Source: Rhizaria sp. SCN 62-66 (taxonomy: Eukaryota > Rhizaria, unplaced). From it: DNA of 64,000 nucleotides. The stretch lies in contig MEDY01000013.1 in NCBI GenBank assembly GCA_001724265.1, forward strand, positions 1 to 64,000. The letters are read 5' to 3'. The position numbers and the translations under genes were made by a program. This document shows, in pieces, positions 47,601-58,947 of this stretch. The stretch's first letter is position 1; each line of letters begins with the position of its first letter. The notes beneath the pieces were generated by a model. The model saw only the letters and a program-made list of their open reading frames with translations. It was not told the origin of the DNA and searched no databases.

Positions 47601-50309
47601 CAGGCTCGGCGCGTGGATGCCGCCCGCACGCGCGCCCTCCGCCGCGGCCGCCGGCGCCGCCGCGCTGGCGCTGGCCGAGTCCGCCGTCGCTGGCCTGCTG
47701 CTGCCGCCCACGCCGCTGCCCGCCGGCGCGCCGTCCCCCGTAGTCGTCGCTGAGGCCGTCGCGCGTGTGCTGCTGGCGCACTCGGCCACGCCCGCCGGCG
47801 CAGCGTCGCCGGCGCAGCGGCCACTTCTTGCCGGCGTCGTGCTCGGTCTGCAGTCGCTGTGTGCCGCGGCGCCACAGCTCCTCGCGCCCGCGCTGCGTCA
47901 CTTCGAGACGATCGAGTCGCTCTCAGAGGGCCACTTGCGCGCGCTCGCAGCCGTGCTCGCCGCGGCCACCACGGGCGCCGCACACGGCCAGCAGCAGCAG
48001 CAGAACGGGCAGTCAGCGAAGCGCAACGCGAGCAACAACGGCGAACTCTCCCCCGCACTCGCGGCCGCGCTGAGCGACGCCCCCACGGCGGCCGCGGTCA
48101 ACTCACTCTCGGCGACGCTGCTGACGACGCTGCAGAACCCCAACGCACCGCTAAGCACCAAGGAGGCCGCTCTGCGCGTCGTCACCGGGCTCGCGCGCGT
48201 TTTGCCGCCCGCTCTTGTCGCCGCCGCGCTGTCGCACGTGTTCGCGCTGCTAGAGACCGTTTCTGACCCCGCGTTCCACTCGCTGTGCTCGTCGCAGCTG
48301 GCCGCGTTGTTTGCCGCGCTCCCGCAAGGCCACCCTCTCGCCGCGGCGCTCGCTGCGGCGCTGCAGCTCGACGCCCAGTCTCCGCGCCCCGCGGCCCGCC
48401 TGCGTGCGCTGACCACGCTTGCCCTGCTGGGCTCGCAAGTGAGCGCGAAGCAACAGCTCACGTGCGCGCTGCGGCTGCTGTGTGACCCCGCGCCCGCGGT
48501 TGCCCAGCTTGCGCTGACGCGCGTGCTGTCAGGCGCGCTGTGCGCGCCGCTGTCGAGCAAGATGGCCGCGGATCTCCGAGAGGCCACGCGCGAAGTCGTC
48601 AATCTCGACCGCGCGAGCGACCAAGACCTGTTGGCGGCATTCGCGCAGCAGCTCGCGGACAGCGACAACGGCCACGGCAACGGCAACACCGGCGACAACG
48701 CGTCCACAGGCGCTGGTGCCAACGCTGGCTCTGTTGACGGAAACGGCGGTGAGAATACGGGCGACGGCGGCCCAGGCTCTCCTGAAGCGTCTAAGTCCCA
48801 GTTGCATCACCAGCAGCAGCAACAGCAACAACAAAGAGAGACCAGCGGCGGCAACAACGCTGGCACTGTCAACGCTGCTGTCGAGTCCTTGCTAGGCCAA
48901 GAGCTGACGGTGCCTCTGCCGAACCCTGACCCGTCCAACGCAGCATACCACGGCTCCTTCCGGTTCCGCCGCATCCTCGCCATCTACGGGCTCCCTGCGG
49001 CCGCTGCCAACGCCGCCGCTGTCGCGCTCGCCGCTACGGCCGCCGCCGCCGCTGCTGCCGACAGCGGCGCTGCCGCCGAGGGCGAGACCGACATTGCGCA
49101 CACGCTCGAAGCCTCGGCTGCGCTGTTTGCGCACTGGCGCAACGGCGGCGGAATCAAGGAAGTCGCTGACGCTAGCAGTAGCGGCACCATTGTCGTTGGT
49201 GGACGTCGCGTTCGCCGCGGCTCCGGCGACACCACGAACGCTTCTCCAAACGCTTCTGACTCGTCCGCCGCCGTCGCCGGTGCTGCCACCGCCGTCGTGC
49301 TGAGCCCGTCGCGCCGCGCCGCGCTGATCGCGGACATCCGCGCCCGCCGCGCCGTGCGCGCCGGCCCCGCCGTCATGTCCGTCGCGGTCGCGCTGCTCGT
49401 CGCCGCCGAGCCCGTCCAGGCGGGCATGCTCGTCGACTCGCTCATGCGCGCACTCAGCGCCGGCACCACAAACGCCTCCTCCAGCGGCGCCAATGCCAGC
49501 GTGGACGGTGGCAGCGGGGGCCCGCGCAGTGCTGCGGGGGGCGCGCGCGGGTCGGCGCACAGCAGCGTTGGCGACGGCAGCAGCAGCCCCCACTCGGCGG
49601 CCGGCACGCCCGGCACTGGCGGTGCTGCTAGCGCCGGAGGACCGCCAGGAAACCGGACGAAGTTCAGGCTCGCGGACCGCCTACACTCTCTCTCAGTTGC
49701 AGGATCTCTGCTCGCGGCGTTCCCCGCGCCTGAGCGCGTCGCCGCCGCGCTCGAGCAGCTGCTGTCGCTCGCTTCCGCACTGCGCACGCGCGCGCACGGG
49801 CTCCGGTCGAGCGCGCTGCTCTCATTGCACGCGCAGCGCACTGTCGCGCCCGCTCTGGACTCGGCGCTCGTGCCGCTGCTCGCCAGCCACGAGGACTACA
49901 CAGCCAGCGAGACCATGCGTTCCGCGCTTTATAACAACGGAACGAGCGCTGCCGGCGCCGCTGCTGGCATGGGCACTACGCCCGCAGTCGCTGCCCTCAC
50001 CGCGCATCAGCAGAGCATCGCCGCGAGTCAAACCACGAGCGATCACCTGGCCGCCGTCACCGCGCTGCAGCTCGCCGTCGTCGCGCGCGTTGGCACGCTC
50101 GCCGTCGCCAAGGCGCGCGTGCTGGAGCCCACGGTGCTGGCGATGACCGCCGAGGCGCTCGCGGGCGGACTGGGCGACACGCACCGAGCCTTACGCCGCG
50201 CGAGCGTCGGGGCGCTGATGGGCCTGATCAAGGCGCGTGTCGCGGCTGCGGGCGGTGCGCCGACGCTGGCGATTGCGGCGGCGCGTGCGGGCTCAGTCGC
50301 CGACAAGTT

Positions 50310-50359
<50 letters not shown>

Positions 50360-50904
50360 CGAGGCAAAGGCAGTCACAACAACAACAACAGCAGCAGCAG
50401 AGCGAAGGTGAGAGTGTGGCGAGCGCGACAGCGCCAGAGACCGCTGCGAACGTACTTGGCCCCGCCGCAAGCGACCCGTTCGTGGTCGCCGCGCAGTCCC
50501 TCCTCAGCTCCACGGTCGCTACGCTCCTGCGGCCTGCTGCGGCCGCGCGGCTGCGGCGCCGGAAGGCCGACTACGCTGCGCTCGCTGGCGCCGCGGTGCC
50601 GTACCACGCGCACGCCGGCGCGCGGCAGGAAGCTCTGCGCGCACTTGTGGCGCTGTGGCGCGATGCGGACTCCGCGGTGGCCGAGACAGCGATTGAGGCG
50701 GTCGCGAAGCTTGTGCAGCAGAGGCAGACGGAGGCGTGCGCGCTTGCCACAAGGGATAACTTCAGCAAGCAATTACCATCACAGCCTCCGCAGCAGCAGC
50801 CGGCGCCGCTGGTGCGGGCGGCGCTGGCGCTGCTGGGAGACACTGGTGTTGCGGAGGAGACCAAAACCAAGCTCCGGGAGTTCATGCAGACGCTCATGGA
50901 GTAA
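41689..50904 (+). CDS. Giant Ala-rich alpha-solenoid protein, 3071 aa, single exon
   Basis: An uninterrupted ATG-to-TAA frame of over 9 kb. The protein is dominated by Ala/Leu-rich amphipathic helices separated by short Pro/Gly turns, in the manner of HEAT/ARM solenoids. Examples are LRVVTGLARVLPPALVAAALSH, ALRALVALWRDADSAVAETA and HRALRRASVGALMGLIKARV. Disordered inserts rich in Ser, Gly and Asn, plus poly-Asn (10) and poly-Gln (15) tracts, interrupt the helices. No membrane segment or catalytic motif is visible. By size and style it could belong with large HEAT proteins such as GCN1, but I see no diagnostic GCN1 segment and do not assign it. Third codon positions are almost all G or C, and no TAG is present. 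Some of the Ala content may reflect GC pressure on codons rather than function. Confidence 0.85.
43744..43773 (+). repeat. (AAC)10 microsatellite encoding poly-Asn
   Basis: Ten pure AAC codons in the Ala-rich solenoid gene, in a loop between helices. Confidence 0.95.
50311..50355 (+). repeat. (CAG)15 microsatellite encoding poly-Gln
   Basis: Fifteen pure CAG codons near the C-terminus of the Ala-rich solenoid protein, followed by a mixed Lys/Arg/Gln stretch. Confidence 0.95.
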
Positions 50905-52232
50905 AGAAAGCTTGATACGAACGTATGAACAAGGGTTGAAGAACAAGCGTTAAGCAACAGGCACAACGAAGATAGTCTTGCTCAGGATTGAAACAACGTA
51001 TAAAAGATGTTATTTAGATTGGTGTAAAAAAGTATACAGAATATCATGTTCAAATCATGGCCAATTTTGGGATGCGGATGAAGAGAAACGCAAATTGGTA
51101 GGGATTGTATTACTAGTTGTTTGCTGAAAGCTTTACAGGTTATGTCGATGGCACAGCAGTCAATAGGTCCGCAGGTGAGCCAGATGTGTGATGGCCTAAT
51201 AATAGACCACAGTAGCCCAAGTGACAGCCATAAATGGAAAAGTGTACACTCTGTGCCGATGACAAAGGATGGCCAGCAGGAACAAAGAAGAGACGATGGC
51301 AAGTGAGTTTTGTGTTCGATTTAGGTAGATATGTACAACTATGTAAAAGCATATCCAGTCAGCAAATGCGAATGCAATGTCTACAATACAGGGACCTCAA
51401 TACGGCCACACCGCCGCAGCTACAAAAGCAACTGCGACAGTACCACCGTACCTCAGTACCCTGCGTCAGGTCTCAAACTATATAAAGAACATCATCCCGG
51501 AAGATAGTAACAAAAGGGCAAGAGCAACACAGGATGGTGCGTGGCGTACCGTAGAGCGAAGTCAATTCGACCCAACCTGGCTATTGAGGCGCGCAGTGGC
51601 CTTGGAAATCAGGTTAGGACAAGCCCCTCGAGACTTGGTCACGGGGGGGCTAACAGGTATGCTGAAACACAGCTTGCCGGCACTTCTGTCACTCATTAAA
51701 GAGTGAACAAATAAAGTGCGACCTTTTACCTTTAGTCCGGAGCGCTATGCGTCGGACAGCGAACATGTATCGCTGAAGGTGAAGATAAACTTTCGCACTT
51801 CGATTGACCAACTCGTCTCGCGGTCGACGGCGGTCGGTCGGTTGGGCACGCACTCTCGATTTTTTGCGAACCGCCTCGCCTTGCAAGAAGAGAAAGATGA
51901 ATCCGTGCCGACTGGACCGACTGCGGCGCACAATCATGGACATTGTCGATCTCGGTGGGCGGATGGTCAATAACGACCAGGGACTTATTGCATTGCCTCT
52001 ACAAGTGAGTTTTTTCAAACTTGTATATTGGACGCGTTGTTTCCCCGTCTGGGGCGTCCCACAGCTCGTCTCTCGCACACTCCTCTCTGACCCGAAACAG
52101 CAGGCACCTCCGCACACTCAAAACACCCCATCCCACCCGCAGCAGTGCTTCTAATCGCATCTAACTCTCACATATTGTACACCTATTGAATCCCACTATC
52201 TGTTTGTTTTATTTCATCGTGTAGCGGTTATC
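50905..52232. other. Spacer with one doubtful ORF
   Basis: 3' region of the solenoid gene and 5' region of the Ded1-like gene. Besides the 109-codon frame listed separately, a moderately GC-rich block lies at about 51720-51975 with open frames on both strands but no recognisable protein. TCATCGTGTAG close to the helicase ATG could end a leader intron. Confidence 0.45.
51377..51706 (+). CDS. Doubtful ORF, 109 aa
   Basis: An ATG-to-TGA frame in the spacer upstream of the Ded1-like helicase. The peptide is basic with a plausible helical segment (TWLLRRAVALEIRLGQAP), but matches no family. Codon choice is less GC-biased than in the flanking genes. It could be a lineage-specific gene, a decayed fragment, or chance. 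Confidence 0.22.
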   Translation: MSTIQGPQYGHTAAATKATATVPPYLSTLRQVSNYIKNIIPEDSNKRARATQDGAWRTVERSQFDPTWLLRRAVALEIRLGQAPRDLVTGGLTGMLKHSLPALLSLIKE

Positions 52233-55200
52233 ATGGACTATAATAACCAGTACAACAACCAGTACGGCGGCCAGCACAACTCCTACGCCCAGCCTAACTA
52301 CGGTCTGCCCCAGGGCCAGTACAACGCCCAGGCCGGCGCCTACACCAACTTCAACGTTGACCCCGCGCTCTTCGCCACTGCCCAGCAGCCTCAGCAGCAG
52401 CAGCACCACGGCAATAACAACCAGCGCAACAGCCACGGCCACCACGGTCACAACGCCTTCAACGCGATGCACACGCCCGCGACCGTGCTCTCCGGCTTCC
52501 CCATGCCGCAGCAGTACATCGGCGCGCCCGTTCCCGTCATCCCTGCGCCCCAGGCCCAGCAGCACTACCAGGCCCAGCCCCCCGCGCCCTCGGCCATCGC
52601 CGCCGTTGCCAACAACAACAACAACAACAACAACAACGGTCGTGGTAAGCAGCAGCACAACCAGCAGCAGCCCAAGCAGCAGCAGCAGCAGCAGCAGCAG
52701 AACCAGCCTAAGCAACAGCAACAGCAGCAGCAGCCTAAGCAGCAGCAGAACAACCAGCAGCAGCCCAAGCAGCAGCAGCAGCAGCAGCCCAAGCAGCAGC
52801 AGCAGCAGAACCAGCCTAAGCAGCAGCAGCAGCAGCAGAACCAGCAGCAGCCCAAGCAGCAGAACCAGCAGGCCGCCACTGCGAACTCCAACGCCAACAA
52901 CAGCGGTAACGCTGGAAAGAAGGCTGCCCTGCCCAAGGCCGAGCAGGCCCCGAAGGCGGAGGCGGCCGAGATGTCCGCCGCCGAGCGCGCCGAGGCCGTC
53001 GTGGACTCCGCCGCACTCGCTTCTGAGGTCGACAAGACCGTTCAGTGGGCGGACGAGGGCAAGGTCCTCGGCGCCCGCAACGTCGCGTTTGAGAACGCTG
53101 CGTTCGCGAACATGAAGACGGGTATCAACTTCTCGATGTATGACTCCATCAAGGTTGAGGTCCGCGGCACGTTCCCCGGCCTGACCCCGCTTGCGACCTT
53201 CTCGCAGTTCCCCATGCCGCCCTTCATGCGCAACTCGATCACCCTGGCCGGCTACGACGTCCCCACTCCGATCCAGAAGTACTCACTGCCCATCGCTGGC
53301 GCTGGATCGTTGCGCGACATCATGGCGTGCGCGCAGACCGGCTCCGGCAAGACGGTCGCGTTTCTGCTTCCGCTGCTCCAGCGCTACGCTATGGGCCTTA
53401 TCCCCTGGGCACACAAGCGCGGTGACAGCCTCCTTATGGTCAAGGACCCCAAGGGCGGCGCCCTGCACAAGAAGTTTGCCCCGTCGGCGATGATTCTGGC
53501 GCCCACCCGCGAGCTCGCTATCCAGATCGCGGAGGAGGCGGATAAGTTCGGCTACCGCTCTCCGCTCAAGACCGTGCTTGTTTACGGCGGCACCCGCCAG
53601 CAGGGCTCCTCTCTGCTTTCGTGCAAGGTACGATTACATGTAAAAACAAAGCAAAAACATACGAAGCAATGTTAATGAACAATTGATCCTGTGACTTGAG
53701 ACAAATCAACACAGATTTCATGTAAAAATTTAAATTGCCTATTTTTGTATTTGTATTGTTCATATGCTCACATGTCTGGTCTATATTCTCTTCTTTTGTC
53801 GCGATACGAACACAGGCGGATATCCTCATCGCGACCCCCGGCCGTCTGATCGAGTACTATGACCAGCACCTCATCACTCTGTCCCAGGTCCAGTACTTGG
53901 TCGTTGACGAGGCTGACCGCATGCTCGACATGGGTTTCGAGCCCCAGGTCAGCAAGATCGTTTTCAAGTTCGACATGACCAAGGACCGCACTCGCACCGC
54001 CGCCCTCGTCGCTGAGGCCGAGGCCGCCAAGATCAAGGTTTCCCCGCTGTACCGCCAGACGCTCATGTTTTCCGCCACCTTCCCCACCGCGATCCAAAAG
54101 ATGGCGCGTGACTTCCTCGCCTCTGACTTCATGTACCTCGCCGTCGGCGTCGTCGGCGCGACTTCGGAACTCGTGACTCAGACGTTCGCCTACGTCGCCA
54201 CTGAGGACAAGTTCGACCTCCTCGTCAATGAGCTCAAGGAGCGCAACGACCGTACGGTGCTGTTCATGGAGCAGAAGCACAAGTGCAACAAGATGGTTGC
54301 CGCTCTTGCCAAGGAGGGCATCCAGGCCGCCGCCATCCACGGCAACAAGTCTCAGGTACGTATATCGCTACTCTGTTTAACAAAAAGACGTCTCGTGGCA
54401 CTAAATTTGTGTGATTATGTACCATAATATGTATTTATCGCTAATGTATATCATAATTTATATCATACTTTATTTTCGCGTCTTCATACTCACGTATATT
54501 CCGCTAAATGCCTTGCTTGCATTTCTTAGGCGCAACGCGAGGACGCTCTGCGCGCCTTCAAGGCTGACGAAGTCAAGGTCCTGGTCGCCACCGACGTCGC
54601 TGCCCGCGGCCTCGACATCCCTGAAGTCGCCACTGTCGTCAACTTCGACCTCCCCATCGTGTTCGACTCCTATGTCCACCGCATTGGCCGTACTGGCCGC
54701 TGCGGCCACACGGGCACCTCCATCACGTTCCTCAACGAGAACTCGCCTGTCAGCGCGCTCCGCGAGCTCAGGAACGCCCTTCAGGTACGCTTTCTGTCAA
54801 TATAGAATGCGGCTCTTAACAGGTGACCTGTTCTATATATATCTCCAAATAGCACTAAGACTGCTTTTTGATGATCAAATATGACATCTTTGTCTCAATA
54901 CCAACCTGCCTTGTTTTCCTACTGTTTTTCTCATTCTTTTTTTGCGTTGTTTTAATCATTTTGCACAGGACGCCAAGACCACCGCTGTCCCCGACTTCGT
55001 CGACAAGCTCATCGCCCTCAACGGCCGCAACGCGACCGAGAAGCCCCCTCAGCAGGGCCGTGGCGGCCGCGGCACCAAGGTGCATGACCACGAAGGCTTC
55101 GGCCAGCTCTCGACGAAGTTCATGAAGGAGAATGGGATTGAGATCCCCAAGCCGACGGTGATCAACCCGCGCGGCGGCGGCCAGCAGAAGAAGCAGCAGC

Positions 55201-55391
55201 AGGGCCAGGGCCACGGCCACGGCCACGGCCAGCAGCAGCAGCAGCAGGGTCAGAAGCAGCAGCAGCAGGGCCAGGGCAAGGGCCAGGGCCAGGGCCAGGG
55301 CCAGCAGCAGCAGAAGCAGGGCGGACAGCAGCAGCAGCAGCAGAAGCAGCAGCAGCAGGGCCAGGGCCAGCGCGGCGGCAACCGCCGTTAA
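52233..55391 (+). CDS. DED1: DEAD-box RNA helicase, Ded1/DDX3-like, Gln-rich termini
   Basis: Four exons: 52233-53627, 53816-54355, 54530-54784 and 54969-55391 encode 870 residues. The introns are 188, 174 and 184 bp, all phase 0, with donors GTACGA, GTACGT and GTACGC. The N-terminal 265 residues are Asn/Gln-rich with many QQQ..PK repeats. The core has the Ded1/DDX3 signature ([24 protein letters not shown] with motif I at 367-374, [21 protein letters not shown] 496-499, [29 protein letters not shown]). The C-terminal tail repeats Gln-Gly and Gln/Lys. Ded1/DDX3 helicases unwind mRNA leaders for ribosome scanning and assemble into granules; the prion-like Gln-rich ends fit that. Residue RDIMACAQ rather than the AQTG of the DDX5 group separates it from the other helicase in this window. 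Ends at TAA. Confidence 0.95.
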
Positions 55392-56609
55392 AGCCAGCAA
55401 GTGCAGCAGAATTGAACGCAACAAAAACAATACCACGTTGAGTTGCCTGACTGGTTACAACACTTGTACTTGCGTTACGTATACGCATGTGAAGATAATG
55501 TTGTGAAATGGCACGCAAGGTGTGGTTGTTTTGTTGTTTCATTCTCTCTCTCTCTTTATGTTGACTCTGTTTTTTCCTCCTCGTTTCTCATCACGTTTCT
55601 CAACTTTACGACGAAAGCTACTCTGAGATGGCATACTTAGCATGACAAGATTAGACGCTTAAATGTAACACAACATCACACAGCATTACTATCGAGCGCA
55701 ATGGACTAGACCTTGGGATCTTATAACTGTGTGTGGGTTTTACATCATAATCACTGCCGTTTGTGATCTAACTGGAGCCGCTGCAGTTACAACTCCTAAG
55801 TCATTCCTTGTTATCTACGTTTCGCTCTGATGTGTGATGTGTCGTATCGTCTAATAGTCTTGCTTCGTTGGTCGCAAGTAGCAATCGTAGTCGTTTTCTT
55901 GTTTGAGTAACGCGTGTTGTTGTTGTCGTTGAAATAATCGCGTGTCACTAATTACACATCTAACACTCAATGACAGTAACATGAATGATAGCAACAACAA
56001 AAGCCATAGGACAAAGTGGACTTTCTGTTCTTGTTGCTTTTGAAGCTCTTGTCTGTTGTTAAGTTATCTTGTAATAGTGAGGTGACAGGCGTAGGCTCAT
56101 CCTGTAAAGCGCTAAATTTCTCCTTTTTAGTTCGTCGCTGTTCACCTTTTCGTGTTTAAGTCGCCTCTAAAAAGTGTGTCTCTCTATTGTTTTGGTTTCC
56201 TTTCTTCCTTCTTTCCTTTCCTTTCTTCCCTCTTGATCTATAATACTGTTGCTACATAAAAGTAATCATCTCTACGATATATGCACACGTTATTCAGACA
56301 ATACAACTAAGTTCTCTTTTATGCTAAACTCTTCATAGCTCGGTGCGAGAGATAATAAAAAACACATGTGAGTGTATTAGTGTTATTATGTTACAAAATA
56401 AGATGGCCGTAGCCGCTTGAAAACAGTGCTAGATAACAAATACACGAGTTTACTCGCTAGTCGATCAGTCAGCGAAATCGCAATTGACATTGATAATTAT
56501 AATTAGAAAAGGCTAATATAACCAAACAGTAATTTACTTTCAGGGGTCCCAACCCACTCACTAGTCAGTCAGATCACGGTGTGTGTGATGCTCACAGTCG
56601 CTTCGCAAC
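55392..56609. other. Long convergent AT-rich spacer
   Basis: 3' regions of the Ded1-like gene and the small membrane-protein gene. No gene, RNA or repeat was recognised apart from simple pyrimidine runs near 56200. Confidence 0.55.
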
Positions 56610-57741
56610 TCACCCAATAATCGTGGGCGCAGCGGCCGTGCTCAGCACTTCCTGTGCCACCGCCGAAGTTAAGCCGCCACCCGTCCCCGGGACCAAAGTT
56701 AAGCCGCCGCCGTCCCTGTGCTGCAAGTACAGAGCACGCGCGTGCCGGGATAAGGGCCCACCAAAGATCAGCTCAACATGAAGTAGAATGACAAAGCAGA
56801 CAGAAAGTGAGTAAACGACCCGGAAAGTGAGTGAACGGTCAGCCCAGGCAGTGACGCGACGCTGCGGCTTAATCGCACTAGTCGACTGACGCTGCCTCTG
56901 ACTCGGGCTCTGTTGTGACGTGACAGAGATAGAGCTAGAGGTCGAGCTAGAGGTGAAGAGAGAAGTGAAGGGGGTAGTGACAGTGCGGTAAAGCCGCGTC
57001 ACAGGGCACTTGGACACAACGCTGGCTACAGGGCACGCAGCAACACCAGCGCTAGCATCGGCAGCAATCGCAATCCCAGGCACCGCCGGAGTCGTACCAA
57101 CAGAAGCACTCATAGTCGCGTTCGAGCTAGAGCTATTGCCCGTGCCGGTGCCAGCGCCAGCATTATTGTTGTCATCGTTCCCGCTGACGTCGTCCTTATT
57201 GGAGCGCGAGGGAAAGAGGAACGCTGAGACGAACGCGAGCGCAGGCGCCAAGAGCGGTGCGCACGTCGCGAACTCGACGCAACTATCACGCAAAGCACGG
57301 ATGGGGCCAGTGACGGGGCAGCCTGAGCGGACTGAGGGGGCATCGAAGTCCGCGGAGGTGATGATTCCGGGGATGCGAGAGGTCGGAAGCGGGACGGCAG
57401 TGGCGGGGACGTCGACGGAGGCTGTTGTGGCGGCCGCGGTGGCGGCAGCGGCGGCGGCGGCGGCGGCGGCGGTGGAGGTAGCGAAGTCTTCCTCTTCCTG
57501 GGGTAATCAAGTCAGTGCAGGGGAAGAAATTCAGATGTTAGCGTCGAAATAAGAGTGTTTGAGAATAAATGTGAGTATACTATATAGCCTAACGTCAATT
57601 CTTTTGTTACCGCGAGAGATCTACAGGAAGAAAACGCACTTTAGTGGAGGAGGAGTCCCAGCCCCACCACTGGAGAACGAAGAGGAACATGCCTAGGAGC
57701 ACGGCAAAGACCCCAACAACAAGGCGGAATGGACACACCAT
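56610..57741 (-). CDS. Small membrane protein with three predicted TM segments
   Basis: Two exons on the minus strand, 57640-57741 and 56610-57497, with a 142-bp phase-0 intron (GTGCGT...CCCAG). The product is 329 residues. Exon 1 encodes a strongly hydrophobic N-terminus (LVVGVFAVLLGMFLFVLQWW) that looks like a signal anchor. Exon 2 opens with acidic residues and a poly-Ala run, then a second hydrophobic segment (LLAPALAFVSAFLF, about 115-130), a Ser/Thr/Asn-rich loop with Cys-Pro-Val-Thr repeated twice, and a third (VVYSLSVCFVILLHVELIFG, about 255-275). No family was recognised. It ends at TGA, the only gene in the window to do so. The C-terminal coding stretch contains two copies of the dispersed AGTTAAGCCGCC motif (reverse strand). 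Confidence 0.6.
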
Positions 57742-58947
57742 CAGTGCGTTATTCAACGGCAGCGGCCGCTAGTTTGTGTGAAAGGGGAATGAGGCTTAGC
57801 CGGGTTGGTCTTTTGTTGGCACGCGAAGGGTGTCAGGATGCAGCAACAACTCAAGCTCAATGGCCGACGGCGTCTCTGAAACCTGTGAATTAGGGTATAG
57901 ATAGCGTACGGTGAAATTTTGTTAAAAACATAATGGCCAATATCAATGTATATTTCTGATATCCGAATATTATGGTCAGAGACGGTGACTATCTGAACGA
58001 ACTCGAATTGACCCAAAGTGGCTCGTCTCGGGGCGACGTGGCGGCGCACGCTCCGACACCCTCCGTTGCACTGCCAAGTGAAACCACAACAAAACATACA
58101 CCACGACTTGATAAATTTGGCATGGCGTCTTGTACCAGCCATTGTGCATGAAAATAGTCATTGTTTTTTGACTTTGTGAGACTCTCGCAAGTATATCCCT
58201 TGAAATGTCACGAAATGCACAATGCGAGGGTGTTGTCATCTACCGCAAAGCAAGGTTTTGCAACTGTTAATGACATAGCTGCGCGAAATGGCCCGCATTT
58301 CGGGATACAAGGTTGCGGATTGTTGCGTGAATCTGGGTATTTGTTTGCTATTCTGCTATTAGCCCTTCTATCTAGCTTGTTTTCTCTATTAACCACAAAA
58401 CTCAATGTTGACAAAAATACAGAATATGGCGTAGATACTTTAGGACGGTGTCTATGAGACTCATATTTTGACATAAAACCCAAAGCATGGTATGAGAAAA
58501 CTATGTTTGAATTTGCATAGCTCTTTGAAATAACTCAGTTACAACTCGAACACGTTGTTTTGAGTCGCTCTTGCCAACGTCCAGTGGCGCGAAAGCGAGG
58601 GTCGGGCTCTCGAGTCGTTCGGACGCGTTAGGAAAAGTACAGATGTGACGCGAAAGTCACGTGTTTAACGCATCGTACGGTTTAACGACGCCTACCGTGC
58701 GTTCTGTAAGTCTTCTCTATTTTGGATTTTTCGCTGGTGGATATCTAACTTCACTCTTTCTCGTTAACCTCTAACTCCTTAGACCCGCATCTCACTAACT
58801 CCCCTGAATTACATCCTCTCCTGCGTAACAAAATCGCTTAGAAACACAGCCCAACCAGAGACAGTACGTTTAGTCAGTGGTTGGGTCTATAGACAAACTG
58901 GTTTCGCACTGAAGAACTCACGTCTTGGGTGTCTATTTTAGAAAACC
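57742..58947. other. Divergent intergenic region with a possible terminal exon
   Basis: Upstream of the small membrane-protein gene and the LUC7-like gene. On the minus strand, 57796-57882 reads as 28 coding-like codons (VSETPSAIELELLLHP...) after a good acceptor (TAATTCACAG) and ends at TAA. It could be the last exon of a tiny unrecognised gene starting near 58142, but no convincing donor was identified. Nothing else was seen. Confidence 0.35.
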
